64,000 nucleotides of DNA from Cryptomeria japonica (GCF_030272615.1 NC_081408.1:201462341-201526340); one strand, 5' to 3'; positions 35,221 to 47,176 are shown, numbered from the stretch's first letter. Notes: generated by a model from the letters alone, not told the origin. Made by a program: numbers and translations.

Positions 35221-36498
35221 ATGGGGGAATACAAATTGAGGGAACTTACTCATCAACTCACTCAGTTTGAGCAAGCCTATGATGATCTTATGGTCAAATA
35301 CAAGGCATCTCAAGCAAAAAGGAGAGAACATGTTGAAAAGTTGATGGAGCTATCTAAAAATAGTTCTTTTGATGAAGTGGACATGGAAGCCCTAATTCAA
35401 GAAGTAGAAAAGATGAATGAATCCAATTCCACCCTAAGAAAAGAATTGGAACGATTGACTATCTGAATGTGCCAAGAGCTTGAGAACTAGAGGAAAGCTG
35501 AAGATCTAGTCAAAGACAAAGATCATGAAAACTCCAAGCTGAAGCAAGAGATCAGTGCCCTAACTGCTCAACTCCATGCGAGCAAAATGGAAAAGGAAGA
35601 CATGCAAGGAGAAATGAACATTGCCATCTCTGAAAATGAAAACCTGATGGAAACAAATGCTACTATTTCCAAAGAACTCTTTGAGTCAAAGGAAATACTT
35701 GCTAAGTTCAACAAGAGTACTGTCAAACTAGAGCAAAAGCTTGAATCTGCCAAACCTGTCAAGAATACTGATGGACTTGGCTATTCTGGTCATGAGGAAG
35801 GTGAGACCTCTGGTACAAATGCTGGAGCATCAAAGAAACAACTAGCATCAAAGGATAAAGGTAAGCAAAATTTTAAACTTGTTTGCTTTAACTGTCTTAA
35901 AGAAGGGCATACTGCTAATGTGTGTAGGAGTAAGACTTACAATAATTTTCCTTATTTTCTAAATGACAAGCCTAGATCCTATAGATTCAATGGTAACTGC
36001 TATGCATGCAACAAGTTTGGGTATAGAGCATCTGAATGCAGGTCTATTATGAACAACACTGGAAGATATCCTTAGAGGACCCAAGGAGTTGGTCCTGAAC
36101 CTTTTGTGAACCAGAATCACAACTGGTTTAATGCCTTCAATCATCAGTCAAGAAGTGGTGGATATCAAGCGGCAACTGGATGGAGAGCTAACTGTATGGT
36201 CTGTCATGGTCATGGTCACACTGCTACAACATGCAGGAGGAAGAATGACAACATGAATAATGGACCTTGGAGAGCACTTGGAATGATCTGCTATCATTGC
36301 AACAAACTAGGTCACATGGCCAGATTCTGCAGATAAAAAAAGAACATATCAGATGATATACCCGTCACTCTGGAAGGAAAGATTGATATTGACACTGTTC
36401 AAGCGGATATGAACAAAACCTAGAAGAAGAAACCATCGGTGTTGCAAGAAGAACCAGTTTACGCACCTAGTGTAGAAATATCGGAACTAGCAAACTAA
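35221..36498 (+). pseudogene. E1 ORF1: Gag-like coiled coil with four CCHC knuckles
   Basis: ATG at 35221 (MGEYKLRELTHQLTQFEQAY), about 425 codons, ending with SVEISELAN and TAA at 36496-36498. Residues 1-170 form a long coiled coil rich in Glu, Lys and Leu. Four knuckles follow: CFNCLKEGHTANVC (35884-35925), CYACNKFGYRASEC (35998-36039, His replaced by Tyr), CMVCHGHGHTATTC (36193-36234) and CYHCNKLGHMARFC (36289-36330). The capsid-type N-terminal domain of Copia Gag is absent. In-frame stops at about 35464, 35491, 36073, 36334 and 36421 break it. Compared with E2, each copy has lost different residues, so the ancestor had four good knuckles. RNA binding is inferred from the knuckles. Confidence 0.85.
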
Positions 36499-36943
36499 GC
36501 ATCAGAAAAGCTTAGGGGGAGCAAATGGTGAAATGTTTCGTACCCCAGTTTACACCAGTAAAAGACCTTAACTAGTATGTGATACCTATCATTCAGTGGA
36601 AGACCAGAAATGGTAAAGGCAAATTAGGGTTTATGCCCTAATGGTGGAGCATTAATTATGGTAGGTGAGGAATATGTTTGAAAGGAATTTTTAAATCATT
36701 TCTCACTATCATTTTTTTTCGAGCGAAGAAGGTTTTCAAGTGCAGAGTGACAAAAAAGTGATTTGTGTTGCGGTAAAAAGAAATCTCAAAACCCTGAAGA
36801 AGATTCAGAAGCAAATATATAAACGGTCAAGAGAAGAACTCAAACCAGTGATTTAGCAACTGACGAAGTGGAAGGCAAAGTGGAATTTGCAAGCCCTAAA
36901 TTCTCAATTTCTGAAAGGTATTTCTTGAGTTTTTTGTTTTGTC
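36499..36943 (+). other. Spacer between E1 ORF1 and ORF2
   Basis: Non-coding, starting with AAGCTTAGGGGGAGCAAA just after ORF1. That purine-rich word also follows ORF1 in E2 (near 55355). No promoter or splice signal is certain. Confidence 0.5.
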
Positions 36944-38542
36944 ATGGCTTCCGCATCTCATGATAGTTCTAGTACAACTGTCAATTCTATGGATTTCATT
37001 CAAAGAAAATCGAAATATAATGCTTTGTCACAAGTACCAGCTGGGGTTATAGTAGAAGAAGGGATTTCAGATTATATAGACTGCAAAATCGAAGACCTAG
37101 GGTCTCTTGTGATCCACTCGTAGCTAGGTCTATTTTGTGGGAAGGATAAGAAGATCAAATCAGAGTATAGCATTTTGGAGAAGAAGAAACTTCCCAATGC
37201 GGTTTGCTTCCTTGAGGATTTCACAGATGATCATATTAGAATCATTCTAAGTAGAGTTCATGGTGACAAGATGTACCTGGAGAGAACGCATGATATCACT
37301 CCACAAGCTATTCATGCTGTCACCAGTTTCTACAATACAAGGGAAGTGTCAGCCCTAAGGAAGGTTAGCAATATGGAAATGTCCAAGCTCACCGGTTTAG
37401 TGAGCGACTCACGAAGAATGACTGTTAATTCCATCAAGGATGACCTCATGAAATATACATGCATGGTGATTGGATACCGGACTTTCTCTGCCAGCAGAAT
37501 TAACTCTGTATCTACTGCAGCGGTAAATGCCACTTACCGGATGATCAAGGAAGATGCATCATTTGACCTTTGCACCAGTATGCAAAGGCAACTCTTGTTG
37601 AATCTGAAATCAATCAAACAGGATAATGCATTGAAGTTCAAGTTTCGTCAGCTACTAGTCGGATTATTCTTTTATTTCCAAGGTTACTTCCTAGGAGTGG
37701 GAGACATTAAGTGGTCTGCAGACCAACCGATTACCAAGCAGATCAAAGAAAGTCTGCAAGTAGTTGGAACCAGTTACCCTGATGTTCTAAACAAGTAATT
37801 TGATGAGTTCAGAAGCAAGATGAGCCTAAGGATGAGGATATCTAGTGACAATGTCAAGACGTATGAAGATGATATCTGCTTTATCATCAAAGTTGATCAA
37901 TGCATAATGGAGGCCATTGAGCCCAGATAGGAAGAAGTGGAGCCTATGGGCTATGAGGTGATGTATGATATGCTAGATGGGTATGCCTCTATCCTAATTG
38001 CCTCACCCCTAGATCCCAAGGCAAAGAGAACCGACACCTATCTGGAAAGGGTTGCACCGGTTGAAGAATCCCCTGATAAGAAAGGAAAGGCAGTGCCTTT
38101 GGCATCAACACCAGTTACTGCAGCCAGTCCCAAAGTGACCAAGCGGTCACCTACAAAGAAGAAACTGGTAGCAGCATCTGCCAAAGTGTTCAAGAGAAAG
38201 AGGAAGACAAGGAATGCCTCACCAGACTTAGAAGAAACTGTGTTTAAGGAAAAACCTAAGAAGACATGACAAGCAAAAAAAAAGACAAAGAATGAACCAA
38301 CATCTTCGGCACCAGTAAATATCAACATTTCTTCCTACAAACCTTTGCAACATTGTCAAAGAACTATCAAAAACATTAGGAGAAAAGTGTTGAATGATTT
38401 GATTGATTGTTTTGATGACTTTAATGATGATGAAAAGGAATCAGTTGAAAAAGAAATCATTCAGTATTTATGTGTTAATGACCGGTCACCTTAAAAAATT
38501 TGATCTGAGACACCAGATTCTTTGTATAATTCTTTAGACAAT
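36944..38542 (+). pseudogene. E1 ORF2: unrecognised protein, 3' truncated
   Basis: ATG at 36944 (MASASHDSSSTTVNSMDF) opens a frame with no frameshift to the junction at about 38542 but with stops (37121, 37796, 37928, 38267 and two near 38490-38500). Its first 350 residues align with E2 ORF2: YNALSQVPAGVIVEE, RIILSRVHGDKMYLERTHDI, YTCMVIGYRTFSASRI. A Lys/Pro-rich stretch follows (KRSPTKKKLVAASAKVFKRK). I do not recognise the family: no RT, integrase, protease or envelope-type transmembrane segment is visible. The hydrophobic patch LLVGLFFYFQGYFLG looks like a buried helix. The frame continues in phase into copy B. Confidence 0.75.
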
Positions 38543-39661
38543 AGAGATTTCACAGGGAAGGTTAATTACCAGGATAGAGCCATTTGTGATGATTTTTAAG
38601 AACAATTAACTATGTCTATCAATGTCGCAGCTAAAATGAAAGAATTAGTGCCCAAGGCTCCCCATCTGAGAATTGGTGATGATTTGTATGACAAAGGGAA
38701 CTGGTTAAGGGATTCATAGATAGGGATATCAGGTCTAGGACTTTTCAAAGTGGTATTTAGCTAGAGAAATGCCTCTGCTCCAATGAATAGTATATGGGAG
38801 TTAGATGTTGGAAAGCTCATAGTCCTTGGGGTTTTCATGGATGTGGACCCATTGACACAGATTGCAAATAACTATGATCCTATTGCTAGGTGTGTTAGAA
38901 ATATAAATGGGGGATCTTTAATTGAGATAAATGATGATGAGTTTAGGAAAGTGTTTAGACTCAGTGAGGTGTCAAATTATTTAGAGCCCATCAATTTTGA
39001 AACACTTTCACAGGTATATAATGTACAAAGAGATCACCTCAGGAGTGGCCCTTTGAAAGAATTTATTGTCAAAATAGGAGGACTGACTATTATAGGCTCT
39101 AGCACCATGGAACCCTTCTCTCTAAATTTATTCACTTTGAGGGATAAAGGGATGTATTGGTCCCTATGTCATATTTTTGGGGAAGATGGTGAAACAACAA
39201 TGCCAACCCACTATATGCTTATGTTAGCACAGATTTTGAACCCATCTCTGGCAGTAACTTTTGACTTTGCACCTTATCTTATTGATGCCATTCATGAAAG
39301 GTTGATGGAGATAAAAAAATGCTAAGGTAGACATACCTTTTGGATGGTATTCTCTTCTTATGCACATGTTTTTATTCAAAGGTGTTGATTATTTTGCTAG
39401 TCAAATGGACCTGATTAAGGAAAAGGATGATGAGGAGATGCTTGTTCAATTGTGGAGCACAATTTTGTCTTGGGATAGAGAGGATGCGAGCTATTTGAAT
39501 TTTGATAAATGTTTTGCATCTAGGCTTAGGATCCTCTTGTGCCCCCAAAACCCTATAATTCCTAAAGCTCTCCTTGAATTCCTTAGGCCTAAGGAATTTG
39601 CTCAAGATATTAAGATTGTTCGCAACTAGGGTGATATATACTAGTACCCTATCTCTATTAT
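38543..39661 (+). pseudogene. Copy B, fragment 1
   Basis: Starts RDFTGKVNYQDR, aligning with residue 5 onward of copy A, so its own ATG is missing. TAA interrupts at 38597-38599. The main open part, 38783-39325, has DVDPLTQIANNYDPIARCVR and LRSGPLKEFIVKIGGLTIIG. A run of seven A at about 39314-39320, against six in copy A, shifts the frame, and 39360-39629 continues in the new frame. The fragment ends at the Tat insertion, with target duplication ATTAT at 39657-39661. Confidence 0.8.
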
Positions 39662-41323
39662 TGTGTGGGGGAAAAAGCGAGACTAGGTTATCATGCCCTA
39701 ATCCTACCTCTTGTCACACACTATGGAATACGAAAGAGCCTAGAGGTATCGCACAATTGGCTACTTCTTTTTGTGAAAGAGAGAGCCATGGGCTACCTAT
39801 TAGGGTTTCTATTCCTTTGTTGTAATTGAAAGGTAAGATTATGCAAGTTCAATTCCTAACCCTAAAATGCAAGTATGAGCTAACAACAAGATTACAGAAT
39901 TGAACTTAAACAATGGAAAGCTATAAATACAAGGATGAAATAAGAATGCAGATGTGTACTTGGAGTCAAAATCGGACTAAAAATGTGCGGGACGGGGGCG
40001 CGGGCGCCATTGTCCTGAAAACTGCACCGGAAACTGTCGTTCTACACTCTGAAACACTGTCGGGAAGCTGTCTGAAAGCTATCTGTCTGGAGGACCAGGG
40101 CGCCTAGCGCCTCTGTCCCAGGGACCAGGGCGCCCAGCGGCCCTGTCCTGGTAGGACCAAGGCACCCAGTGCCCCTGTCCTAGTCTTCTGCTCTGCAATT
40201 TGATACAGAGTGCTGTCTCGACCTGTTCTCTCCGGATCTGTATCCTACGGTGTCGTCCGAGTCCCGAAACCTGCACTTATATCTGAAAAAGGGGGTATGG
40301 GTGGCTATATAAGGTTTTGCCTTAGTCAAACCCCTGCTTTGGTGATTTCCACCTCCACGAATAGCCAAGTTGTTTTGTAGAATGTATTGTGTGTGCAGAC
40401 CTAGTGTGTGTGCAAGGTCCTAAAATGCAAGAAAGCAAACTAGAGCAACCTAGAAAGTAAACCCTAATTGCTTGTAAATGATAATGTAAATGCTCTAAAT
40501 CAAGATGCAAAGTGATCTAAAGCATGAATGAAGGATATATTGAAGCTTTATGCAAAGACATGAAAACAACATGAAATCATACCCAACCCTCAAGGGAGAG
40601 GTACAAGCCAATCTTCAGTCGGTAATCTCCTATTGTTCTTCAATGTCTTACAAGCCCTAAATGGATGAATGGAATTGATAAATGCTTGATAGAGGGATGT
40701 TGTAAGATGTTGAAGTCTTCAAAGATCTGCTCTTTCGCTGCATATGAGGTTCCTGGAAACAAAAATCCGATCCTTTCAAATGAAGAAAGAGAGCTCTTAT
40801 GTATGAAACCCTAGGTCGCAATTTCGTCTTTTGGCCAACCTAGAGATCGAATATCCCACCAATTTCTTGGGGTTAAGCTTCATTTTATGATTGGATCGCG
40901 CTCCTAAAATTTTGGGAAAAATGTCCGGGACCGTGTGCACTCCGAGCGCCACGGTCCCGACAACTTTTCACCAAATTTTTAGGGCCGTCAGATATGATGA
41001 TTTTAGAGAGAATCCCGAAGTTACAGGTGATTTCGAGATGTTTTGACCCCCGAAATCAAGCTCCCAAGCTCAGAATAGGGCCTAATTAGGGTTTTTGATT
41101 AAGTGATGTATTGGAGGAATAAAATGAAAGGGGCACACTTTAATGAAAGGGCCTGACTTTGTGATGTGGAAGATGATGAAATAGAACCTTTAGACCTAAT
41201 TAATTTGATTAATTAAGTGCTAAAGGGGAAATGCAATGCAAAATGCAACTGCGCCAAGGCGGGTGCTAAACTAGGTGTTAAATTGTACTGCTTTAGCAAG
41301 TGCGTACAATTTATGACGTTACA
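39662..41323 (-). repeat. Tat element 3' LTR
   Basis: 1,662 bp, plus-strand TGTGTGGGGGAAAAAGCGAG to TGACGTTACA. It carries three tandem copies of a GC-rich 30-bp unit (about 40092-40187), against two in the other LTR. A CTATATAA box (40305-40312, minus-strand TTATATAG) is the likely TATA box. A 10-bp perfect hairpin stem lies at 40926-40959. Confidence 0.95.
40926..40959. repeat. Hairpin in Tat LTR
   Basis: Arms CGGGACCGTG and CACGGTCCCG pair perfectly around a 14-nt loop. The 5' LTR copy at 52033-52066 has one mismatch. A related word (GGACCGTGTGCACTCCGGGC) is present in the solo LTR near 62908. Confidence 0.85.
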
Positions 41324-41337
41324 TTTAGCCCCCACTT
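41324..41337 (-). promoter_or_regulatory. Tat element polypurine tract
   Basis: The minus strand reads AAGTGGGGGCTAAA directly before the 3' LTR. Confidence 0.85.
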
Positions 41338-41906
41338 TAGCGGTCATATGAGTACTACGTGCAGATGCAAGCTAAAGTATAGAAAAGTAAACATTATTTG
41401 AAAAAAGGATATATCCATAAGTTGTCGGACGAAGCCCCCAGCGGTATCTGCAGTACACAGTTAGGAACCGCACCCTACAAAACACATGTTAGATCACAAA
41501 AATCACCTAATGCTTACTAAGGAAAGTGATGAAATTTGTGAGTAGTTGTATGCCCCCCCCTGTTTCGACTTGCTTATTAGGGAGGTGAAACAGGGTAGCA
41601 TGTTTACTTATGACAAATTGTGTAAGAGAGTATTGATGAGGGATGTTCACTGAAAAGGCTTCATCAGAGCACTTTTTGGAACATCCCGAGAGTAGGGGAA
41701 TGAAAATACGATTCCTACGCAACAAATAGTTCGAAAATTGCATCTCCCAAACTCCAGTTATGATGAAATGAGTGAAAGAGGAAAATTAGGGTTTTGAAAG
41801 TAAAGGTAAAGGAATGAACGTATATACCTTGAAAGAGACATTTGCATTTATCACTTTGTTGATTCTGAGTACTATTCATTGCAGTGGAGCCCACATAGCC
41901 ATCATC
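41338..41906. other. Spacer between polypurine tract and antisense gene
   Basis: No coding feature is supported. By position it would hold the promoter of the plus-strand antisense gene; I see no definite TATA box. Confidence 0.4.
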
Positions 41907-44482
41907 ATGCCTTCATGACAACCGGAGCATCCCACGAGGGTTGAGATCCTGCGCCAGGCCGTGATTGACGACGAGCCACTGGACGAGGTGAGTTGACTAA
42001 ACTTTGACTTTTGATTTTCTGCATTTTGACTTTTCTGTGATCGTTTGTGGGCCCTGAAGGCTGACCCAAGCCCCACCCAGGGCGCCATGGTCCCCCTAGG
42101 GCACCATGGTCCCTGTGGGGTGCCCTGGTCCCCCCAGGGCGCCATGGTCCCTGACAGGGCGCCATGGTCCCCTCAGGGCGCCATGGTCCCCTCAGGGTGC
42201 CATGGTCCCTGACAGGGCGCCATGGTCCCAACCAGGGCACCATGGTCCCTGACAGGGCGCCATGGTCCCTGACAGGGCTTGGCATACAATGTTTGATAGT
42301 TTGCATGAGTGATTTTGATGATCGAGTACTGATTACGGTTATGTTTTTGTGTTGCAGGGCCTTCCGTACATGAGAGAGCATACAGCGGGACATATTCTTC
42401 GCAGTTTGCAAGATCAGATTCTACAGCTTACTCAGGCAGAGAGAGACACATTGTCGATAGTAGGATTATGGTATGTGATCCTCATGCCAGCCATTCGGTT
42501 CCATCCTGCAATGCTAATGGCATTGATGGAGTGATGGGATCCTGACACATGCACATTTCATCTTCTAGTAGGGGAGTTGACGGTTACACTCAAGGATGTG
42601 TACCGTATACTTCGTCTTCCTATCAGAGGAGCGACTGTTACATATGCGACCGATCAGTCAGCGGAGGATCATCAGAGGGAGCAGGTATATTGCATAGGGA
42701 GAGTCATGCCGAGCGAGACGAGAGGTCGCATCATGGTCAGCTGGCTCTTACATCCTACAGGGGAGGTACCCCTTCTGAGACGCCTTATGATCGCCATCAT
42801 AGCACTAGCCATTTGCCCTAATGGGTGAGGCACGCACATGCATGGGGGTCTCACATGGTGCATCAGAGTGATGGAGAGACACAGGAGAGTGTATGCTTGG
42901 GGTCGGAGTATGCTTGCACATCTCTATCACGACCTTGAGGAGTATGTATTTGGACAGGGTTGCAGTTTGATGACATGCACACTTCTGTAGGTATGGATTT
43001 TAGAGCACTTCACATGCACCAGGCCCGTTGGCTTTCCGCTGAGTACGGCTAGTGAGCGACCTAGGGTGTTTTCTTATCCACTTACCAGCGAGTGGAGATT
43101 TGGAGATTTGTTATATTGGAGAGTGATTTTTGACAGACTGACAGCCGAGGTGATAGTGTGGAGACCTTACCTGCGGATGCACAGATGGGATGGGATGGAG
43201 AGACAGTTGGCATGCTTACAGAGGAACCGCCTACTGCAGGGACGATATTCACACATCATAGTCCCTTTCTACTTTGACCGAGTATGGAGGTAGTTCGGCC
43301 TAGAGCAGTGTGTTCCAGCCGATGTGCCCATCTATACTCGACACTCACGGGTCCTTCCCAGACCTAGAGCAGTAGCGAGACCGACGATAGATGACATCGA
43401 GACGATAGATATAGAGGGATCTGATCAGGATGTAGTCACTGATTATTCTACAGAGCCTGGAGCACAGTGCAAGTATGTCTCATGGTTTATGAGATCATAT
43501 CCAGGTCCTATCTTTCCACCGGATCACCCGACAGGCCATCCAGGCCCATGGAGACATGGAGACCGAGATGAGGACTAGGGATCCAGGTCAGAGGAGCCGG
43601 AGGAGGGAGAGGGTCATGAGGAGGTAGGAGATCCTGATCCACCTATAGGCGATCAGCCCAGCGCTGAGGAGGAGGAGGACACAGATGGAGATGAGGACGA
43701 GGAGGAGAGAACTGATGATGAGGAGGAGTCAGATGCAGATGGGGATGAGGATGCAGATGAGGATAGAGATGATGAGGAGGAGTCAGATGCAGCTCCTCAC
43801 CATTCAGGGGATGATACCATAGCTCTGGATCCTCCTCTTATTCCCCAACAGGGGGAACATGAGGCGATACGGAGACCTGTTCCTAGTATCGTCCAGCCTA
43901 CACCCATCGTGCACAGATTAGTCGAGCGATGGGAGCCTAGTAGATCCCAATCACAGATGCTACTGTATCATGATCCCTACTGGCACGAGGGAGACCCAGG
44001 TATAGTAGGTTTAAATTGATTATTAATGTTTTGATGATATAGAATGGTACTAATACAAAAATCTATTTTACTACCACTGCTAATGTGCAGGAGTGGTGTT
44101 CCCTGATTCAGCAGGCAGTGATAGACATTTCCATGATAGCACAGATCCCCAGTTCCTCACAGATTGCCTATAGGCCTTAGGGGAACGCGGGTCGGCACGA
44201 GGACTTGTTTTCCCCATTCTGAGTTCAGGTAGACATATGGAGGGAGAGAGAGAGAGAGTCCTATCAGAGGACCTTCAGCGGGCGCGACGAGATCTAGCAG
44301 TAGCTCAGGCCGAGGCTACCACCTATCGCGCAATCCTTATGGATAGGGATCATAGGAGTTCCTCTCGGAGTCACTCACGGTTTGTATCACGCTACACACC
44401 CATGGGTCCACCTTCACGGCCAGATCAGGAGGGAGCGTCCAGTCGACACTCTCCAGCCACTAGTCCTAGGGATAGGAGATGA
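41907..44482 (+). pseudogene. Antisense gene with plant mobile domain, three exons, decayed
   Basis: Exon 1 (41907-41987) ends GACGAG before GTGAGT, and exon 2 (42358-43999) follows TTGCAG. The join is in phase: VEILRQAVIDDEPLDE, then GLPYMREHTAGHILRSLQDQ. Exon 2 carries plant mobile domain (PMD) landmarks: LTQAERDTLSIVGLWYVILM, TFHLLVGELTVTLKDVYRIL, YAWGRSMLAHLYHDLEEYV. An acidic Glu/Asp tract follows (about 43590-43800). A likely second intron (44000-44090, GT...AG) leads in phase to exon 3, a short coiled coil (DLQRARRDLAVAQAEATTYR) ending at 44482. In-frame stops at about 41916, 42532, 42826, 42988, 43291 and 43576 mark it as a pseudogene. PMD occurs in the MAIN/MAIL host proteins and in plant transposons; its role in this element is unknown. 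The second intron is less certain than the first. Confidence 0.75.
42069..42285. repeat. 20-bp minisatellite in intron 1 of the antisense gene
   Basis: About ten tandem copies of CAGGGCGCCATGGTCCCTGA with small variants. Each unit contains GGCGCC and CCATGG. Open frames of 80-170 codons on either strand across it (41876-42411) are products of the repeat. Confidence 0.93.
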
Positions 44483-45074
44483 TTTTATGATGTAGGAGAG
44501 GTCATATTTTGGATGTATAGTGACCTATATTTGTATACGATCCACATATATATATACATGCTTCTCTTTTGTCTCAAATGTGTTATCTTTAATGCTTAAA
44601 ACAATGTATATTTTGCTTTGATTAAATCTAATACATTTGGTAAATGTACATGTATGTTCAGAATTTAATTTCCATATGATTGATTTCTCAATGCCCCATG
44701 ATTAAATTGATACATGTGTGACTTAATTAAATATTTAATCAAGTACTACATTGATGATAGGGAAGAAATATGCATTAAGTCTAAGAATCATATAACTAAC
44801 GTGATTTAATTTTGAACTTAAACACAACATGATACGATTCTACTTAACACATAAAGACACTGTATAATATGCTAGCATAATGGAAATGTAAATCTTTTAC
44901 AACTTACATAAATGAATTCAAGACAAACTATGAAGTAAGGAAACACGCTTGTCAAGAACGAAGCAATATAGATTAAACATCATAACATTTAATTCTATTT
45001 TGCTCTAATTAGGAGATACTAACATATTACCCAATGTTGAAGAACTGAAAAGAAGATAAATAAGGAATGAAGAA
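44483..45074. other. AT-rich spacer between antisense gene and pol terminus
   Basis: The two genes converge here, so this stretch should contain both 3' ends. No coding signal was seen. Confidence 0.5.
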
Positions 45075-47123
45075 TTAAGCATAATATCTATGCAAGTGCA
45101 TAGCATTTATAGGTTCTTTAAGAGGCGTACCGTCTACATCCGCTATTTTTTAAGCACCTGATCCATAATCCTCAATAACGATGTATGGTCCAAGCCAATT
45201 AGGACTGAATTTTCCCTTTTCTGCAGGTAAGGCATTCACATTGCGCTGATTCTCATAGAGGACTAAGTCACCTACTGAGAAGGAACGTTGAATAAACTTA
45301 TCATTATAGCTTCGTTGTAGAGTTTTGTGATACGCTTGAATATGCTCAAGAGCATTTATACGCTGTTCATCAAGCATCTCAAGCTGTTGAAGTCATTGTT
45401 CTCTATAAGAGTCATCATCTACTATACCTTTGAGAGAAACCCTAAGTGATGGAATCTCTAACTCTAAAGGCATAATAGCATCAGCACCATAAACAAGATT
45501 ATAAGGAGTAGTTCCCGTAGCAATTCGTACACTCGTTCGGTATGCCCAAAGAGCATAGATTAGCTGGTTACTCCAATCCTTACCATGCTTATTCTCGGTT
45601 TTGCGAAGAATTTGTTCGATTATTTTATTGGATGATTCGGCTTGACCATTTGACTGAGGATAGTATGGTGTAGAAAATCGATGTTTGATATGATACTTCT
45701 CGAGGAATTTCTTCACATCCTTGTTCTTAAATGATGTCCCATTATCTAAGATTATAGTAGAAGGTATCCCGAATCGAGAAATGATGTTTTCTAGAAGAAA
45801 TTGACAAATCACTTCAGTAGTGGTAGAGCGAAGGGGAATAGCTTCTACCCACTTCGTAAAGTAATCTGTTGCGGTTATAATGAAGGTGTGTCCTTGAGAT
45901 GAAGGAGGAGAGATTTTACCAATAAGATCCAAACCCCATGCGGAAAAAGGCCAAGAAGCTACTTGAGAACAGAGTTCTTGGGCAGGAGCATGAATCAAAT
46001 TATTATGTTGTTGACATTGATGACATTTCTTAACAAATGAAAAAGAATCCTTCTGCATAGTTTGCCAATAGTATCCCATACGAAGCAATCTATGAACCAA
46101 GGATTTGCCTCCAAAATGCCCCCCACAGGCACCTGAATGCGCCTCTTCAAGAGCAACAGGGATTTCTGATTTGTTAAGACAGCGAAGGAGAAGACCATCA
46201 TAACCCCTTCGGTAAAGGACATTAGAAATAATGATACATCTAGCAGACAACTTGCGGATTCTAGCCCTAGTGTTTCTATTAGCAGAATCAGGAAAGGTAC
46301 CATCGGTCAAATATCTTACGATATGCGAGTACCATTCATCTGAGTCTATAAAGTCACAACATGTTACCAGAGTAGGATCATCTACAATAGCTGGAGAAAT
46401 AAGGTTGTGAATAACAAATTTAAGATCAACCACAGGGTCCTCTAAAGATACAAGAGAAGCCACACATGCCATTGCATCCGCATGTCGATTATCTTTTCGA
46501 GGAACAGGCTCCATGGTATAAGAATCAAATTTTTGTAATAAAGATATGGCAAGGTCTTTATATTGTGATAATTTGTCTTGTTTTGTTTGATATATTCCTG
46601 TTACTTGTCTTATAATAAATTGCGAATCTCCATAGATATGTATGTGTTTTATGTTCAGAGCTACGGCTGCTTTTATTCCCGCTATAAGTGCCTCATACTC
46701 AGCAATGTTATTGGTACACAGGAAATTTAGATGATAGGATAAGGGAATGGGTTTCTTTGTAGGAGAAATCAGAACAACACCTGCCCCCGATCCCATACGA
46801 CACTTAGAGCCATCAAAGTATAACTCCCAAGTTTCATCTTTCTCTATACAAAGGATGAAGTCATCGGGAAAAGACTCAGGGTTAGGGAAGGAGAAAGGTG
46901 AAGGGGCCTCAGCTAGGTGATCGGTCAACGCTTGCCCTTTGATTGCTCTTTGTGAAACAAATTTAAGGTCAAATTCAGTTAACATCATAACCCACTTAGC
47001 TAGGCGTCCTGATAAATCAGTTTTAGAGAAAAGATGCTTCAACGGATCAAACTTTACCATGACGTGGACTTCTGAGTTTAAGAGATAATGTCTTAATTTC
47101 TGAGTCGCAAACACCAAGGCCAA
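45075..47123 (-). pseudogene. pol: Tat pol: RNase H end, archaeal-type RNase H, integrase
   Basis: The 47123-45393 frame (576 codons) starts in the retroviral-type RNase H tail (LVFATQKLRHYLLNSEVHVM). A second RNase H follows with WELYFDGSKCRMGSGAG (Asp 104), NNIAEYEAL (Glu 142), YGDSQ (Asp 166) and RHADA (Asp 216), so all four acidic positions are present. Integrase comes next: His 329, His 336, Cys 367 and Cys 370 bind zinc, and the catalytic triad is Asp 399 (GLDLIG), Asp 460 (ILDNG) and Glu 496 (GQAESSNK). After a stop at 45393, 45377-45150 gives the C-terminal domain (KFSPNWLGPYIV), and reading through TAA at 45150 reaches the usual Tat ending (DGTPLKEPINAMHLHRYYA) at 45075. No chromodomain is present, as expected for Tat. 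Confidence 0.93.
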
Positions 47124-47176
47124 GCATTGTCTTTCTATCGCAGAATATCGGGTCTCATAATCGAGTAAGGTATGAC

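Larger units (their letters stand above)
34017..38542 (+). mobile_element. Element E1: pol-less LTR element with gag-like ORF1 and novel ORF2, 3' end lost
   Basis: It has a 5' LTR (34017-35170), a primer-binding site (35173-35184), ORF1 (35221-36498) and ORF2 (from 36944). At about 38542 it passes directly into copy B of the unknown family, so the rest of ORF2, the polypurine tract and the 3' LTR are missing. It is homologous throughout to E2 (52853-60779), which is complete. No protease, integrase or RT sequence lies between the ORFs. Confidence 0.82.

Noticed and set aside
42069-42285. CRISPR-like array
   Set aside because: Units are directly abutting 20-mers without spacers, in a plant retroelement intron.
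41876-42411. Minus- and plus-strand frames of 70-170 codons
   Set aside because: They run through the 20-bp minisatellite and translate its repeat; the plus-strand splice structure explains the region better.
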